This document shows, piece by piece, positions 1 to 8,029 of a stretch of DNA of 10,813 nucleotides (its first letter is position 1; every line of letters begins with the position of its first letter). Both the position numbers and the translations under genes were made by a program. The DNA is from Fibrobacteraceae bacterium. GTDB taxonomy: Bacteria; Fibrobacterota; Fibrobacteria; Fibrobacterales; Fibrobacteraceae. The notes beneath the pieces are model-generated. The model searched no databases. It saw only the letters and a program-made list of their open reading frames with translations, and was not told the origin of the DNA. Where the stretch lies: positions 1 through 10,813 of the forward strand of contig JALNVO010000079.1 of assembly GCA_023231365.1 (NCBI GenBank), written 5' to 3'.

Positions 1-13
1 ACAAGGCGATATT

Positions 14-1780
14 ATGCAAAAACTCTTTCCAAATTCGCTCCCAGCCCTCTTCATGGACACGTGTAACAGCCCTGAATTTTCCGGTTGGTATATGCGAAGA
101 AACGGATTATGGGAATCTTACTCGCCAGAACGCCTCAAACAAGAGCTGTTCTATATAACACTCGCCCTAAATAAGCTCGGCATCGGCGAAGGAAAAAGCC
201 TAGGCATTGCAGCCAAAAGCTCGCCGGAGTGGCTTATCGCAGATTTTGCCTGCGAAATTTGTCATGGAACCACCGTACCACTTTTCCCGAATATTACCCA
301 AGAGCACTTTGATTTTCAATGCACAGACTCTCAAGTGGATGTGCTTGCCATCGACAGTCCTCAAAACCTTGACAACTCCATTCACGCAAGCCTTTCTCGC
401 TTCAATCTCGTTATCTGCTTCAATAGCGAAGCTCAAATTCCCCAAAATGGTATCCGCTGGAGAGATCTGCTCACTGAAGGCGAAATACTTGCCAAAGAAG
501 AAGGCACTACGGACTGGTTCCGATTCCGCATACAAAGTATTCAGCCAGATGACTTATTTTCCGTCATCTATACGAGTGGTTCCACGGGAAGACCCAAAGG
601 CGCAGAGCTCTCTCACCGGAATATGCTCTCGCTCCTAGAATCGCTAGACCCGCAATTTGAAACTAGGCCGGAAACGGACGTTGCTTTAAGCGTACTCCCC
701 TTAGCCCACGTCTTTGAACGTATGGTACTCTACTTTTATATTCTAAAAAAAATCCGAGTCTATTTTGCAGACGATCCAAAAAATGCGGGAAAAATCTGCA
801 AGGAGATACGACCGACAGTAATTACATTAGTTCCCCGAATCTTGGAGCGCATCTGCGAACGCCTATACTGCGTAGAAAACAATATGCATGGGCTTTCCAG
901 AAAGCTCACCCATCAAGCCATCCGATTTGCAAAAATGAACGTTCCTGGCAAATCGCCTCTCCTGCGGCAGCTTTACGACAAACTTGTCTACAAAAAAATG
1001 CGAGAAGCCCTTGGCGATAATTTCAATTGGATTGTTTCCGGCAGCTGCGCTTTGGACAAAACAACATACCGGTTTCTCTCCAACCTAGGTTTCCCAATAT
1101 ACGAAGGTTATGGGCTTACAGAATGTACACCCGTTGTGAGTGTCAACAGCCAAAAATTTTCAAAGGCTGGTTCTGTAGGCAAGATACTTCCCCACTTACA
1201 AGTAAAATTCGGAGAAAAGAACGAAGTTCTCGTCAAAGGTGACAGCGTTTTTCACGGCTACAGGAATATGCCGGATAAGAACCAAGTCGCATTTACCGAA
1301 GACGGATTCTTCCACACTGGCGACCAAGGAATTATCGATCACGAAGGTTATCTATTCCTCACAGGTCGGATCAAAGAAATATTCAAAACCAGTACGGGTA
1401 AATACGTTTCTCCCGTACCAATAGAACTCGAACTGATGCGGCATCCGCTCATCGAAGCCGCTATGATAGAAGCAAATGGGCGAAAATTCGTCTCTGCGAT
1501 CATTTTTTTAGGCTATCGCGCCGCCATCCATCTATTACATACAGATGAAAAGCATTTTAACTCTCAAGAAGCCATCAAAAGCCCTAGAATTCAAGAAGCA
1601 GTCGCTCATCACATACAGATGGTAAACCAGAAACTGAACCATTGGGAACAAATTCAAAAATGGGTCCTCGTAGCCGATGAGCTTTCCATTGAAAAAGGAC
1701 TCATTACTCCAACATTCAAACTCCGCCGAAGCAAAGCCGAAATTCTATTTAAAGATAAGATTGAAGCAATGTACCGCTAA
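14..1780 (+). CDS. Long-chain acyl-CoA synthetase (AMP-forming fatty acid-CoA ligase)
   Basis: Predicted to activate fatty acids with ATP to an acyl-adenylate and pass the acyl group to CoA, at the cytosol or inner membrane face. The 588-residue protein shows the ANL-superfamily motifs in order: P-loop YTSGSTGRPKG (186-196), PLAHVFER (229-236), SGSCAL (342-347), the adenine-binding YEGYGLTECTP (363-373), the ATP-ribose aspartate in HTGDQG (D437), the hinge GRIKE (451-455) and the C-terminal TPTFKLRR, whose K569 sits where the adenylation lysine is expected. The motif set and length fit the COG1022/FAA1-like bacterial branch better than the E. coli FadD branch. The ATG at 14 has an AAGG seven bases upstream. 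No transmembrane segment is evident. It converges on the lipoprotein gene with only 7 bases between stops. Substrate chain length cannot be read from sequence; long or medium chain is a family-level inference. All catalytic motifs look intact. Confidence 0.93.
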   Translation: MQKLFPNSLPALFMDTCNSPEFSGWYMRRNGLWESYSPERLKQELFYITLALNKLGIGEGKSLGIAAKSSPEWLIADFACEICHGTTVPLFPNITQEHFDFQCTDSQVDVLAIDSPQNLDNSIHASLSRFNLVICFNSEAQIPQNGIRWRDLLTEGEILAKEEGTTDWFRFRIQSIQPDDLFSVIYTSGSTGRPKGAELSHRNMLSLLESLDPQFETRPETDVALSVLPLAHVFERMVLYFYILKKIRVYFADDPKNAGKICKEIRPTVITLVPRILERICERLYCVENNMHGLSRKLTHQAIRFAKMNVPGKSPLLRQLYDKLVYKKMREALGDNFNWIVSGSCALDKTTYRFLSNLGFPIYEGYGLTECTPVVSVNSQKFSKAGSVGKILPHLQVKFGEKNEVLVKGDSVFHGYRNMPDKNQVAFTEDGFFHTGDQGIIDHEGYLFLTGRIKEIFKTSTGKYVSPVPIELELMRHPLIEAAMIEANGRKFVSAIIFLGYRAAIHLLHTDEKHFNSQEAIKSPRIQEAVAHHIQMVNQKLNHWEQIQKWVLVADELSIEKGLITPTFKLRRSKAEILFKDKIEAMYR

Positions 1781-1787
1781 TTTTGAA

Positions 1788-4088
1788 TCACTCATTTGGA
1801 TAGGCACAACAGCGGAACGATATGGAAGGATCCCTATAAAACGCTGCGGCACCTTTATATACGGCAGATCCCCCTAAAAGGAATACTGTTTCCGTCCGAG
1901 CCGGTTCATAAGTCAGGCCATTCGCCAAATTATGAAGCCATATTTCACCGCCCTTTCTGTATTCTGCGATGGGAGCATAATCTTCACCCAGCGAATCACC
2001 CGTATCCGGATTTCTTACCGTAAAGAATTGCAGCGTATCAGTAAAATTCTTCTGGGTAAGGAGCTTATACAAAGTAAGAGATGTGTCTTTAGTAGTCGTC
2101 GTATCCACCTTGGAACCTTCACGGTAGAGATAAACCGTATCAACCGTATAAGCAACGCGAGTTCTGTTCGGCTGAGAATAGGTCGTGCACTGAGAAAGCG
2201 AAGCCCGCGATTCCCCGCTAAAATAGATGTAACTAGAGCCGCGAAGCACCTGAAGCATAGTGTCAGCAGGGCCAATGACCCATTCCTGATAACTCCCGGG
2301 CATATCGTGAATTCCATCCGGACTTACACATAGGGAATTTCTTGAAGAAAGCTTGGAAGAAGCCGTAGAATCATCCGTCCCTACATTGCAATAGCGGTAC
2401 AAAAATTCCGTTGCAGAAAAATCCGTTTCTTGAATAACACCATAAGCAGAACGGCCCTGCGCAAGGCAAGCAGACTTCCAATCCGCAGACTTGCAAAGGG
2501 AAACTGTGAAACCACTTGCAGAAATACCATTACAGGTTGCAACAGCTTCGGAATATAGAACATTGTGTGCAAAAGTGGAATCCGTATTCATATGTTCATA
2601 GCGCTCTATGCAGAATCGCGTAGAATCGCTTGTGCGCACAGGAACAAAACCGTCCGGGCAATTTAAGTCCGCCTCCGGCCCCGGAGAGACGACAATAGTA
2701 TCGATCAGAGGAGCTGAATAATAGCCTGAAGAATCTATTGAGCGGATGCGGATAATAAGCGTATCATTCGGTACTACCCAGCGGATTGTGTCCACCACGT
2801 ATGTACCAGTCGCCGAAAGGGCCATCGTATCGCCAGAAATGGCATAAGAATCTGTGTACTTTACTTCCGATTCCCCACCGGCATTGGTAGCCGTTTCCCA
2901 ATTTTCGCCATTAAAGCGATCCACCACATAAGTCTGGACTCCGCGATAGCAATAATATTCATAGCAATTCGATGGAATCTCAATTACAGAATCCGATTTG
3001 ATGCCAGAAGTAGAAGCATAAGGATCTACACTGCGAGAAAAATAAATGAGCACACGGTTGCTGTCCAAGCGAGCATAATCAGGATAAACCGAATCTGCAC
3101 GAACCCAAAGCTTTGTCGCCATCACAGGAGCGATGCTATCTGTGGTCATAAAAAGCTGGTTCGCCGATACAGAGCTCGAACCGGAAACATTTCCCGCAGA
3201 ATCCCAAGCAATAATGCCTATCGTGTAATTGTGTTCCGCCTTGAGTCCCTCCACAATCATCCGATATCGGTTCGCATCACTTAAATCAAAATCAAAGCCG
3301 TTCCCATCAATAACAACTAAACGCAGATAATTCTTGTAAGTTGCCGCAGAAGATGCCGTATCAATCCAAAGGGAATCGCCAGAATAGCGGAGGCGATGAT
3401 GTCTCAACCAAAGCGTTGAACCCATCGAATCCGTTTCTCCATTATGGATGATTTTCACGTGCAAATTGCGAATATCCTCAGACGTATCCTCAGCCCAAAG
3501 GACTATGTTATAGCCGGCAATCGGCCCAGAAAGGGATTCTGGAGCATAGTAATCTGTCTGATCCGTAGGACGTGACCAATCAATAGCCGCTCCTGTCGTC
3601 CACGTGGAGTCCGAAACCGTCACGGTCGAAGGGGAAAGATCATCGCCGAAATGCAAGTAAATATGCTGGACGGAACCATCATCGCCACTGCTGTATTCAC
3701 ACCATACCGCTACAGCTAAGCTATCGCGATCTAAATAACCCGCCACTTCAGAAGTCAGATCCAAAGTATCATACAATGTTCCAGAAGAATCGTATGCAAG
3801 TTTAATAGAATGTTCCGTAGCGCCCTTGGGGACAGATTTGGTCGTATCGTCAATGTAAACGGTATCTACCCAAATATGAAACTGCACCAGATCATCCGTT
3901 TCAATCGGAATCCGGAAACGAAGACGATAGCAGCTAGATGTATCCTTATTCGAAGCACAGGAACGAAGCACAGAAAGATCCTGGACGGAGCGGTCAAAAA
4001 GATATTCCGTCCCTTCTGAGTCATCAGAACAGGAAAAAAAACACAACGGGAAAATTGAAAAAACAAGGAGGCGCAAAAGAAAACGCAT
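1788..4088 (-). CDS. Large lipoprotein with fibronectin-like beta domains and a SUMF1/FGE-fold C-terminal domain
   Basis: I start this gene at the ATG at 4088 (766 residues). A TTG at 4106 would add six residues, but the ATG directly opens a signal peptide: MRFLLRLL, a hydrophobic stretch, then lipobox FFSC with the lipidated cysteine at 20. Neither start has a clear Shine-Dalgarno. Residues about 40-150 look like a beta-rich domain. About 165-302 and 319-468 look fibronectin type III-like, with typical ends (AWDSAGNVS near 294-302; RIRSIDSSGYYSAP near 447-460). From 476 the protein resembles the SUMF1/formylglycine-generating-enzyme fold: FCIERYEHMN (492-501), ADWKSAC (535-541), DMPGSYQEWV (595-604), VLRGSSY (614-620) and terminal SISFRCCAYPNE (755-766). 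About 90-100 extra residues sit between the RGSSY element and the terminal FRCC element. The paired catalytic cysteines of true FGE are not evident; C634 is the only cysteine near that place, so a structural or binding role is likelier than sulfatase activation. Probably on the outer membrane or surface; ligand unknown. Confidence 0.85.
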   Translation of the reverse strand: MRFLLRLLVFSIFPLCFFSCSDDSEGTEYLFDRSVQDLSVLRSCASNKDTSSCYRLRFRIPIETDDLVQFHIWVDTVYIDDTTKSVPKGATEHSIKLAYDSSGTLYDTLDLTSEVAGYLDRDSLAVAVWCEYSSGDDGSVQHIYLHFGDDLSPSTVTVSDSTWTTGAAIDWSRPTDQTDYYAPESLSGPIAGYNIVLWAEDTSEDIRNLHVKIIHNGETDSMGSTLWLRHHRLRYSGDSLWIDTASSAATYKNYLRLVVIDGNGFDFDLSDANRYRMIVEGLKAEHNYTIGIIAWDSAGNVSGSSSVSANQLFMTTDSIAPVMATKLWVRADSVYPDYARLDSNRVLIYFSRSVDPYASTSGIKSDSVIEIPSNCYEYYCYRGVQTYVVDRFNGENWETATNAGGESEVKYTDSYAISGDTMALSATGTYVVDTIRWVVPNDTLIIRIRSIDSSGYYSAPLIDTIVVSPGPEADLNCPDGFVPVRTSDSTRFCIERYEHMNTDSTFAHNVLYSEAVATCNGISASGFTVSLCKSADWKSACLAQGRSAYGVIQETDFSATEFLYRYCNVGTDDSTASSKLSSRNSLCVSPDGIHDMPGSYQEWVIGPADTMLQVLRGSSYIYFSGESRASLSQCTTYSQPNRTRVAYTVDTVYLYREGSKVDTTTTKDTSLTLYKLLTQKNFTDTLQFFTVRNPDTGDSLGEDYAPIAEYRKGGEIWLHNLANGLTYEPARTETVFLLGGSAVYKGAAAFYRDPSISFRCCAYPNE

Positions 4089-4132
4089 GATAGCTTTAAA
4101 ATACAAAAAAGAAGGGCTTAGAAACGGCTATA

Positions 4133-4157
4133 CCACTAATGGTTTTAAAATTAGAGG
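4133..4157. repeat. Imperfect inverted repeat upstream of the lipoprotein start
   Basis: Arms CCACTAAT (4133-4140) and ATTAGAGG (4150-4157) are inverted repeats with 7 of 8 positions matching, separated by nine bases. It lies 45-69 bases upstream of the lipoprotein ATG. It could be an operator, a leader hairpin, or chance in an AT-rich stretch. Confidence 0.4.
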
Positions 4158-4296
4158 CAGCAAAACGGCCACTCCACGTTGAATTTCAGCGGCTAGACTC
4201 GACAGCAACGGAGAAACAACAGACAGAACCCATATACTAGCAAGACGGGCTTCCGTTTCACCTCTTCATGCAGTGTATGCAATTTCCGACCTTATC

Positions 4297-4302
4297 ATTA
4301 TA
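4297..4302 (-). promoter_or_regulatory. Candidate -10 element for the SUMF1-fold lipoprotein gene
   Basis: The minus strand reads TATAAT, a perfect sigma-70 type -10 hexamer. At 17-base spacing the -35 position (4325-4320) reads GGGATG, a poor match, so an activator may be needed or this may not be a promoter. If used, transcription would start near 4290, giving a leader of about 200 nucleotides before the ATG at 4088. The inverted repeat 4305-4319 lies in the spacer. Confidence 0.35.
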
Positions 4303-4304
4303 TC

Positions 4305-4319
4305 CTCGCAATTTGCGAG
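4305..4319. repeat. Perfect inverted repeat CTCGCA-ATT-TGCGAG
   Basis: Six-base arms separated by three bases, immediately upstream (minus-strand sense) of the TATAAT at 4302-4297. The position suits a repressor or activator site inside the spacer of that candidate promoter. There is no T tract on either side, which argues against a rho-independent terminator. Confidence 0.45.
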
Positions 4320-4490
4320 CATCCCTATGCAAACAGAATCCTCATTTGAATCCTATTCGACGAATTCGCATTCACATCAACAGCAGCCTCTATTTACTTT
4401 ATTTATATAGAAAAGGGAATCGTTCGTCTACGGAATAGATAATTGCACACAAAATAAAAGACAGGCAAAATCGAGAGCACATTTCTTCAG

Positions 4491-7400
4491 CTATCCCTTA
4501 CTCACTCCAGCACCAGAAAGTTCACTCCGTCCGCTCCCCTTGGGAGTCACCACAATATGCAGAGGAATTTCATGTTGTAGTTCCTCTACGTGAGTGATAA
4601 TACCAAGCATCTTCCCTTGTTGTTGCTGAAGTTCCCGCAAAGTCGATATCGTCTTATTCAATGAATTTTGATCTAGCGTGCCGAAGCCCTCGTCTAAAAA
4701 AAGCGAATCAATGCGCACTTTATTACTAGCTAGAGCAGCAATCCCCAAGGCGAGGGAGAGGCTGATAAGAAACGTTTCTCCACCGGACAAATTGCTCACC
4801 GGGCGTATCTCATCCGCGTTATCGTGGTCAATTAACGAAAAGTCCACATCATCCTTCGGCAGCAGTTCATAGCGCGGAGCCATTTTGCGCAAATCAATGT
4901 TCGCCATTTTAAGAAGATTGCGGAATGTGATACTTTGGACAAATCTGGAGAAAGTGCTACCGTCTTTGTTCCCGAACCAGTCATGCATTGTGCTCCACTT
5001 ATCGAAAACAACCTTTTGTGCATTGCGATCCTTTTGCAACTCTGTAAATTGATTTTTTGCAACATCATCAGCAAAGAGCAAAGCCTTGGCATTTGCAAAA
5101 GATTCCTGCAAAGACTTGACATTTTCTTCAGCAGTTACGATTTTCAATTGCACGGAAACCTTGGAATCCGTTACTTGGCGGGAAGCCTTGCGCAAGGCGA
5201 GTTTCTCGCTCGCATTCTTTTTTGTCGTTTCCGCAGTCGTTAAGGCAATCGAAAGAGCGGTCTCTTCTTTTTGAAGAGCCGCTATTTCCCCATCGCTTTT
5301 CTTCGCCTCTAAAAAGTCCGTTTCGTCCAAAAACTGTTTTTCTTTAATTTTCTCGGCAAACAAAGAAGCTGCTGATTGCAATTTTGGACTCCGTTTCTCG
5401 ATGGCTTCGCTCAAAGAACGAGCTTTCACCTCCAAAATATGACAAGAAGTCAATGCCTCTTGAGCCTCTTTTTCAGCCAAGATCTTTGAATTTTCGGTAT
5501 CCGCCCTGTGTTTTTTTGCCAAATTTTCTTCATCATCAACTTTTTTATCACCAAATTTGGAAACGCGTAGTGAATGCAGTTCATTTAAGGTATTTTTTGC
5601 AAAATTCCATTTTTTATCGGCCAATTCAAGATCCGCGGCAAAACCTTTCAAAGAATCTTTTGCGGTAGCGAGCTCCGCCGTTTTCACAGCAAGTTCTGAA
5701 GTTTTCTCCGCCTGTTCTTTTACTTTATCCGCATAAATACTGGACTTGGTATCCAACGACTTCAAAATGGAATCCGCATTCTCTGTGCTGGAATTGGGAA
5801 TCCAAGCACTCACGCATTTTTCAAAATCGGAAGAAACTTTCTGAAAACGGACCTTTGCCTCATTCAAAGATGTTCGCAACGTTTGAATCGTATTCGCAAT
5901 AACATCTATTTTGCCCTGCTGTCCGACAAGCTTTTGCTGTAGTTCAACAAAACGGTCCTTCGAGTCCACAAAATCTTTCCGCAATTTTCGAAAGTCAGCA
6001 ACATTCTCCTCAATAGAATCCAAATTCGCTGTTTTATTCCACGGCATCCAAATAGCATTCAACCTTTTGCAAGTATCCGCAAAATTTTTCTCAACGGATT
6101 CTTTGACGGACTTCCGCTGTTCCATTTTGGCGCACAAATCGCTAATTTGAGCTTCCGTCCCTTGAATATCTGAGTGCAGATGCTGTATTTTAATGTTAAT
6201 CGTGCGAATTCGAAAAGCCAAATCACTAACCTGTTCCACTGTAACTTTCAAGCCGGACATTCCGCAAGACGGGTGATCTTTGGACCCGCAAACAGGACAA
6301 GCGACTCCTTCCTTCAAATGACTTTGAATTTCAGAAACAAGAACAGGTAAATTCTCGGTATAGAGCGTTTCTCGCTCCCGTTCCTGTTCTTTTAAAGCAT
6401 TAGTTTGCAAAACCATTTTATTCTGCAATTGATCAAAATTATCGCCGAATACTTTCAGTTCTTGCAGAGCAAGCTCCGCCTCTGTTTTAGAAAGTTTCAA
6501 GCTTTCAACCAAAGAATCACTTTTTGCAATTACGTCCGTCAAAGTTTCATCTTGCGCATGCTGCATATTATATTCAGCGCATTTATCAAAAGCCCCTTTC
6601 AACTCAACAAAAAGGCTCTCGGCCTTACTTTTCTCTGACTCCACATCGATTAATTTGTAATTATACGATTCGATTTCTTTTTTCAAATCCCGGATCTGAG
6701 TCAAAAGACTCTTAAGTGCATTCAAATGCTTGAAAATTTCCGCATCCGCAGAGTGCAAAGTCAAATAGTCATTGGAATCCTGGACTTCTATTTTCAACAA
6801 TCCGATCGCCGTTTCAAGCTTCTGAATCTTTGAATCCGCTTCACCTTTCTTTGCTTTGCATTTTTCAAATTCCGCTTGAGCCTTTTCCAAATTATCCTTG
6901 GCAAAAGTCAATTCACTGTCCAATTCGCGGACTTCCTTCCAAAGCCCTTCCGCAGTAATCACAGACTTCTTAGCATTTTCAAACACGTCCACACAATGAA
7001 CTGCAGCCACTTGTTTAACGTCAAGTAGTTTTTTTGCCGATTCCAAAGCAATCTGAAACTCCTGAAGAGTCGTAGAATCGCTTTCTTGTTCCTTGCGGAA
7101 ATTTTCCCGAGAATTCCATTCACTTATGCAATCCTTCGCATTCAATGCCCGCAGCAAAGCCTCTTTCTTAGGCTCAAAAACAGCCAAATTCTGCGTTGCC
7201 ACCTCTAAATTTTTAGCGGCATCGATCACGATCTTTTCTTCCTTCTCCAACTCGGCAAACCAATTCAAATCCTCATGCAAGACTTTCAATTCTCCTACGA
7301 GTTTTTTTTCCTCTGTATCTGCATCTTTTTGCTGTACTTCCAAACTTTTCCGCTCTTCTTCAGAAAGCCGCTTGAAGTCCTGCATCTGGGCATCTAAATT

Positions 7401-8015
7401 ATCCAACTTATTTTTTTCTTCGCTGAACCGATTAAAAACATGCACGCCCATCTGCCGATATTTTTCAGAGCCATCCAATTTTTCAAGAATCGCTGTGCGA
7501 ACTTCGGGTCTACTCGCCAAAAACTTGTTGAATTCACCTTGTGCGAGCAAGATAGATCGAGAAAATTGTTCGTAATTAAGACCAATAATTTCGCTTGTCT
7601 TTTCCGCAAGAGAACTTTGCGTATTAGAAGCAACTATCTGTTCCCCATTCTCTTTAAAAATGCTGATCTGGGGAGATTGAAAATTTCCATGTGGAGAATT
7701 ACGGGCCCGGCGCTGTTCAAACCGGGAGCGAAAAGTTCCCTTACGGCACAAATAGGTAATCTCGGCAAAACAGGATCCAGTTCCGCGGGTCATCAATTCA
7801 TTGCCGCCATTTCCAGAATTCACAGCAACTTGCCTTGGACTCCTTCCATAGAGCGCAAGGCAAATCGCATCAAGAATAGTCGTCTTGCCAGAACCCGTAG
7901 GTCCGGCAATCAAAAATATATTGTTGTTTGCTTCATATATTTTGTCTGTAAAATCGATAGACCACTTACCAGCAAGAGAATTGATATTTTCAAATTCTAC
8001 TTTTAATATTTTCAT
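4491..8015 (-). CDS. sbcC: Exonuclease SbcCD ATPase subunit SbcC (Rad50-type SMC-like protein)
   Basis: ATPase and DNA-tethering subunit of the SbcCD complex, which opens hairpins and trims blocked or double-strand DNA ends during replication and repair in the cytoplasm. The protein has 1174 residues. The N-terminal ABC half carries Walker A GPTGSGKT (38-45) and a Q-loop LLAQGEF (Q159). Long heptad-like, Lys/Glu-rich coiled coils run from about 190 to 570 and from about 590 to 1000. Between them is the zinc hook CPVCGSKDHPSCG, with the CxxC at 573-576, almost exactly mid-protein as expected for antiparallel arms. The C-terminal half has the signature LSGGE (1076-1080), Walker B DSLFLDE (1103-1109, catalytic E1109), D-loop GTLD (1112-1115) and a switch histidine in THVEEL (H1142). 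All key residues are present. It is about 125 residues longer than E. coli SbcC (1048), the extra length lying in the coiled coils. The ATG at 8015 follows an AAGGA that overlaps the sbcD stop codon. Confidence 0.97.
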   Translation of the reverse strand: MKILKVEFENINSLAGKWSIDFTDKIYEANNNIFLIAGPTGSGKTTILDAICLALYGRSPRQVAVNSGNGGNELMTRGTGSCFAEITYLCRKGTFRSRFEQRRARNSPHGNFQSPQISIFKENGEQIVASNTQSSLAEKTSEIIGLNYEQFSRSILLAQGEFNKFLASRPEVRTAILEKLDGSEKYRQMGVHVFNRFSEEKNKLDNLDAQMQDFKRLSEEERKSLEVQQKDADTEEKKLVGELKVLHEDLNWFAELEKEEKIVIDAAKNLEVATQNLAVFEPKKEALLRALNAKDCISEWNSRENFRKEQESDSTTLQEFQIALESAKKLLDVKQVAAVHCVDVFENAKKSVITAEGLWKEVRELDSELTFAKDNLEKAQAEFEKCKAKKGEADSKIQKLETAIGLLKIEVQDSNDYLTLHSADAEIFKHLNALKSLLTQIRDLKKEIESYNYKLIDVESEKSKAESLFVELKGAFDKCAEYNMQHAQDETLTDVIAKSDSLVESLKLSKTEAELALQELKVFGDNFDQLQNKMVLQTNALKEQERERETLYTENLPVLVSEIQSHLKEGVACPVCGSKDHPSCGMSGLKVTVEQVSDLAFRIRTINIKIQHLHSDIQGTEAQISDLCAKMEQRKSVKESVEKNFADTCKRLNAIWMPWNKTANLDSIEENVADFRKLRKDFVDSKDRFVELQQKLVGQQGKIDVIANTIQTLRTSLNEAKVRFQKVSSDFEKCVSAWIPNSSTENADSILKSLDTKSSIYADKVKEQAEKTSELAVKTAELATAKDSLKGFAADLELADKKWNFAKNTLNELHSLRVSKFGDKKVDDEENLAKKHRADTENSKILAEKEAQEALTSCHILEVKARSLSEAIEKRSPKLQSAASLFAEKIKEKQFLDETDFLEAKKSDGEIAALQKEETALSIALTTAETTKKNASEKLALRKASRQVTDSKVSVQLKIVTAEENVKSLQESFANAKALLFADDVAKNQFTELQKDRNAQKVVFDKWSTMHDWFGNKDGSTFSRFVQSITFRNLLKMANIDLRKMAPRYELLPKDDVDFSLIDHDNADEIRPVSNLSGGETFLISLSLALGIAALASNKVRIDSLFLDEGFGTLDQNSLNKTISTLRELQQQQGKMLGIITHVEELQHEIPLHIVVTPKGSGRSELSGAGVSKG

Positions 8016-8024
8016 ACTGCCCGG

Positions 8025-8029
8025 TCCTT
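8025..8029 (-). promoter_or_regulatory. sbcC ribosome binding site overlapping the sbcD stop codon
   Basis: The minus strand reads AAGGA at 8029-8025, nine bases before the sbcC ATG at 8015, and its first two bases belong to the sbcD TAA stop (8030-8028). This fixes the sbcC start and suggests translational coupling, which would keep the two subunits in step. Confidence 0.75.

Larger units (their letters stand above)
4089..4490. other. 402-base intergenic region between sbcC and the SUMF1-fold lipoprotein gene
   Basis: Both flanking genes are on the minus strand, so this stretch should contain the sbcC transcript end and the lipoprotein promoter and leader. I find no convincing gene. It holds a perfect TATAAT on the minus strand (4302-4297), a perfect 6-base-arm inverted repeat directly upstream of it (4305-4319), a small hairpin AAGACGG/CCGTTT-type (4243-4258) and an imperfect 8-base-arm inverted repeat (4133-4157). 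There is no clear rho-independent terminator with a T tract after sbcC. Confidence 0.6.

Noticed and set aside
1788..4088. True formylglycine-generating enzyme (sulfatase activator).
   Set aside because: The paired catalytic cysteines near the RGGS element are not visible, the domain is interrupted by a long insertion, and no sulfatase gene is nearby.
4089..4106. TTG start at 4106 for the SUMF1-fold lipoprotein.
   Set aside because: The ATG at 4088 gives a cleaner lipoprotein signal peptide (positive charge then hydrophobic core), and the TTG has no better ribosome binding site.
4268..4438. A 56-codon plus-strand open frame in the intergenic region (starting MQCMQFPTLS).
   Set aside because: It has no Shine-Dalgarno, a biased Arg/Leu/Ser composition typical of chance frames, and it overlaps the candidate minus-strand promoter elements.
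7093..8006. Long plus-strand open frames opposite sbcC (160 and 188 codons).
   Set aside because: They are antisense shadows of a gene with intact family motifs along its whole length; their translations are rich in Ser, Phe and Lys without recognisable domains.
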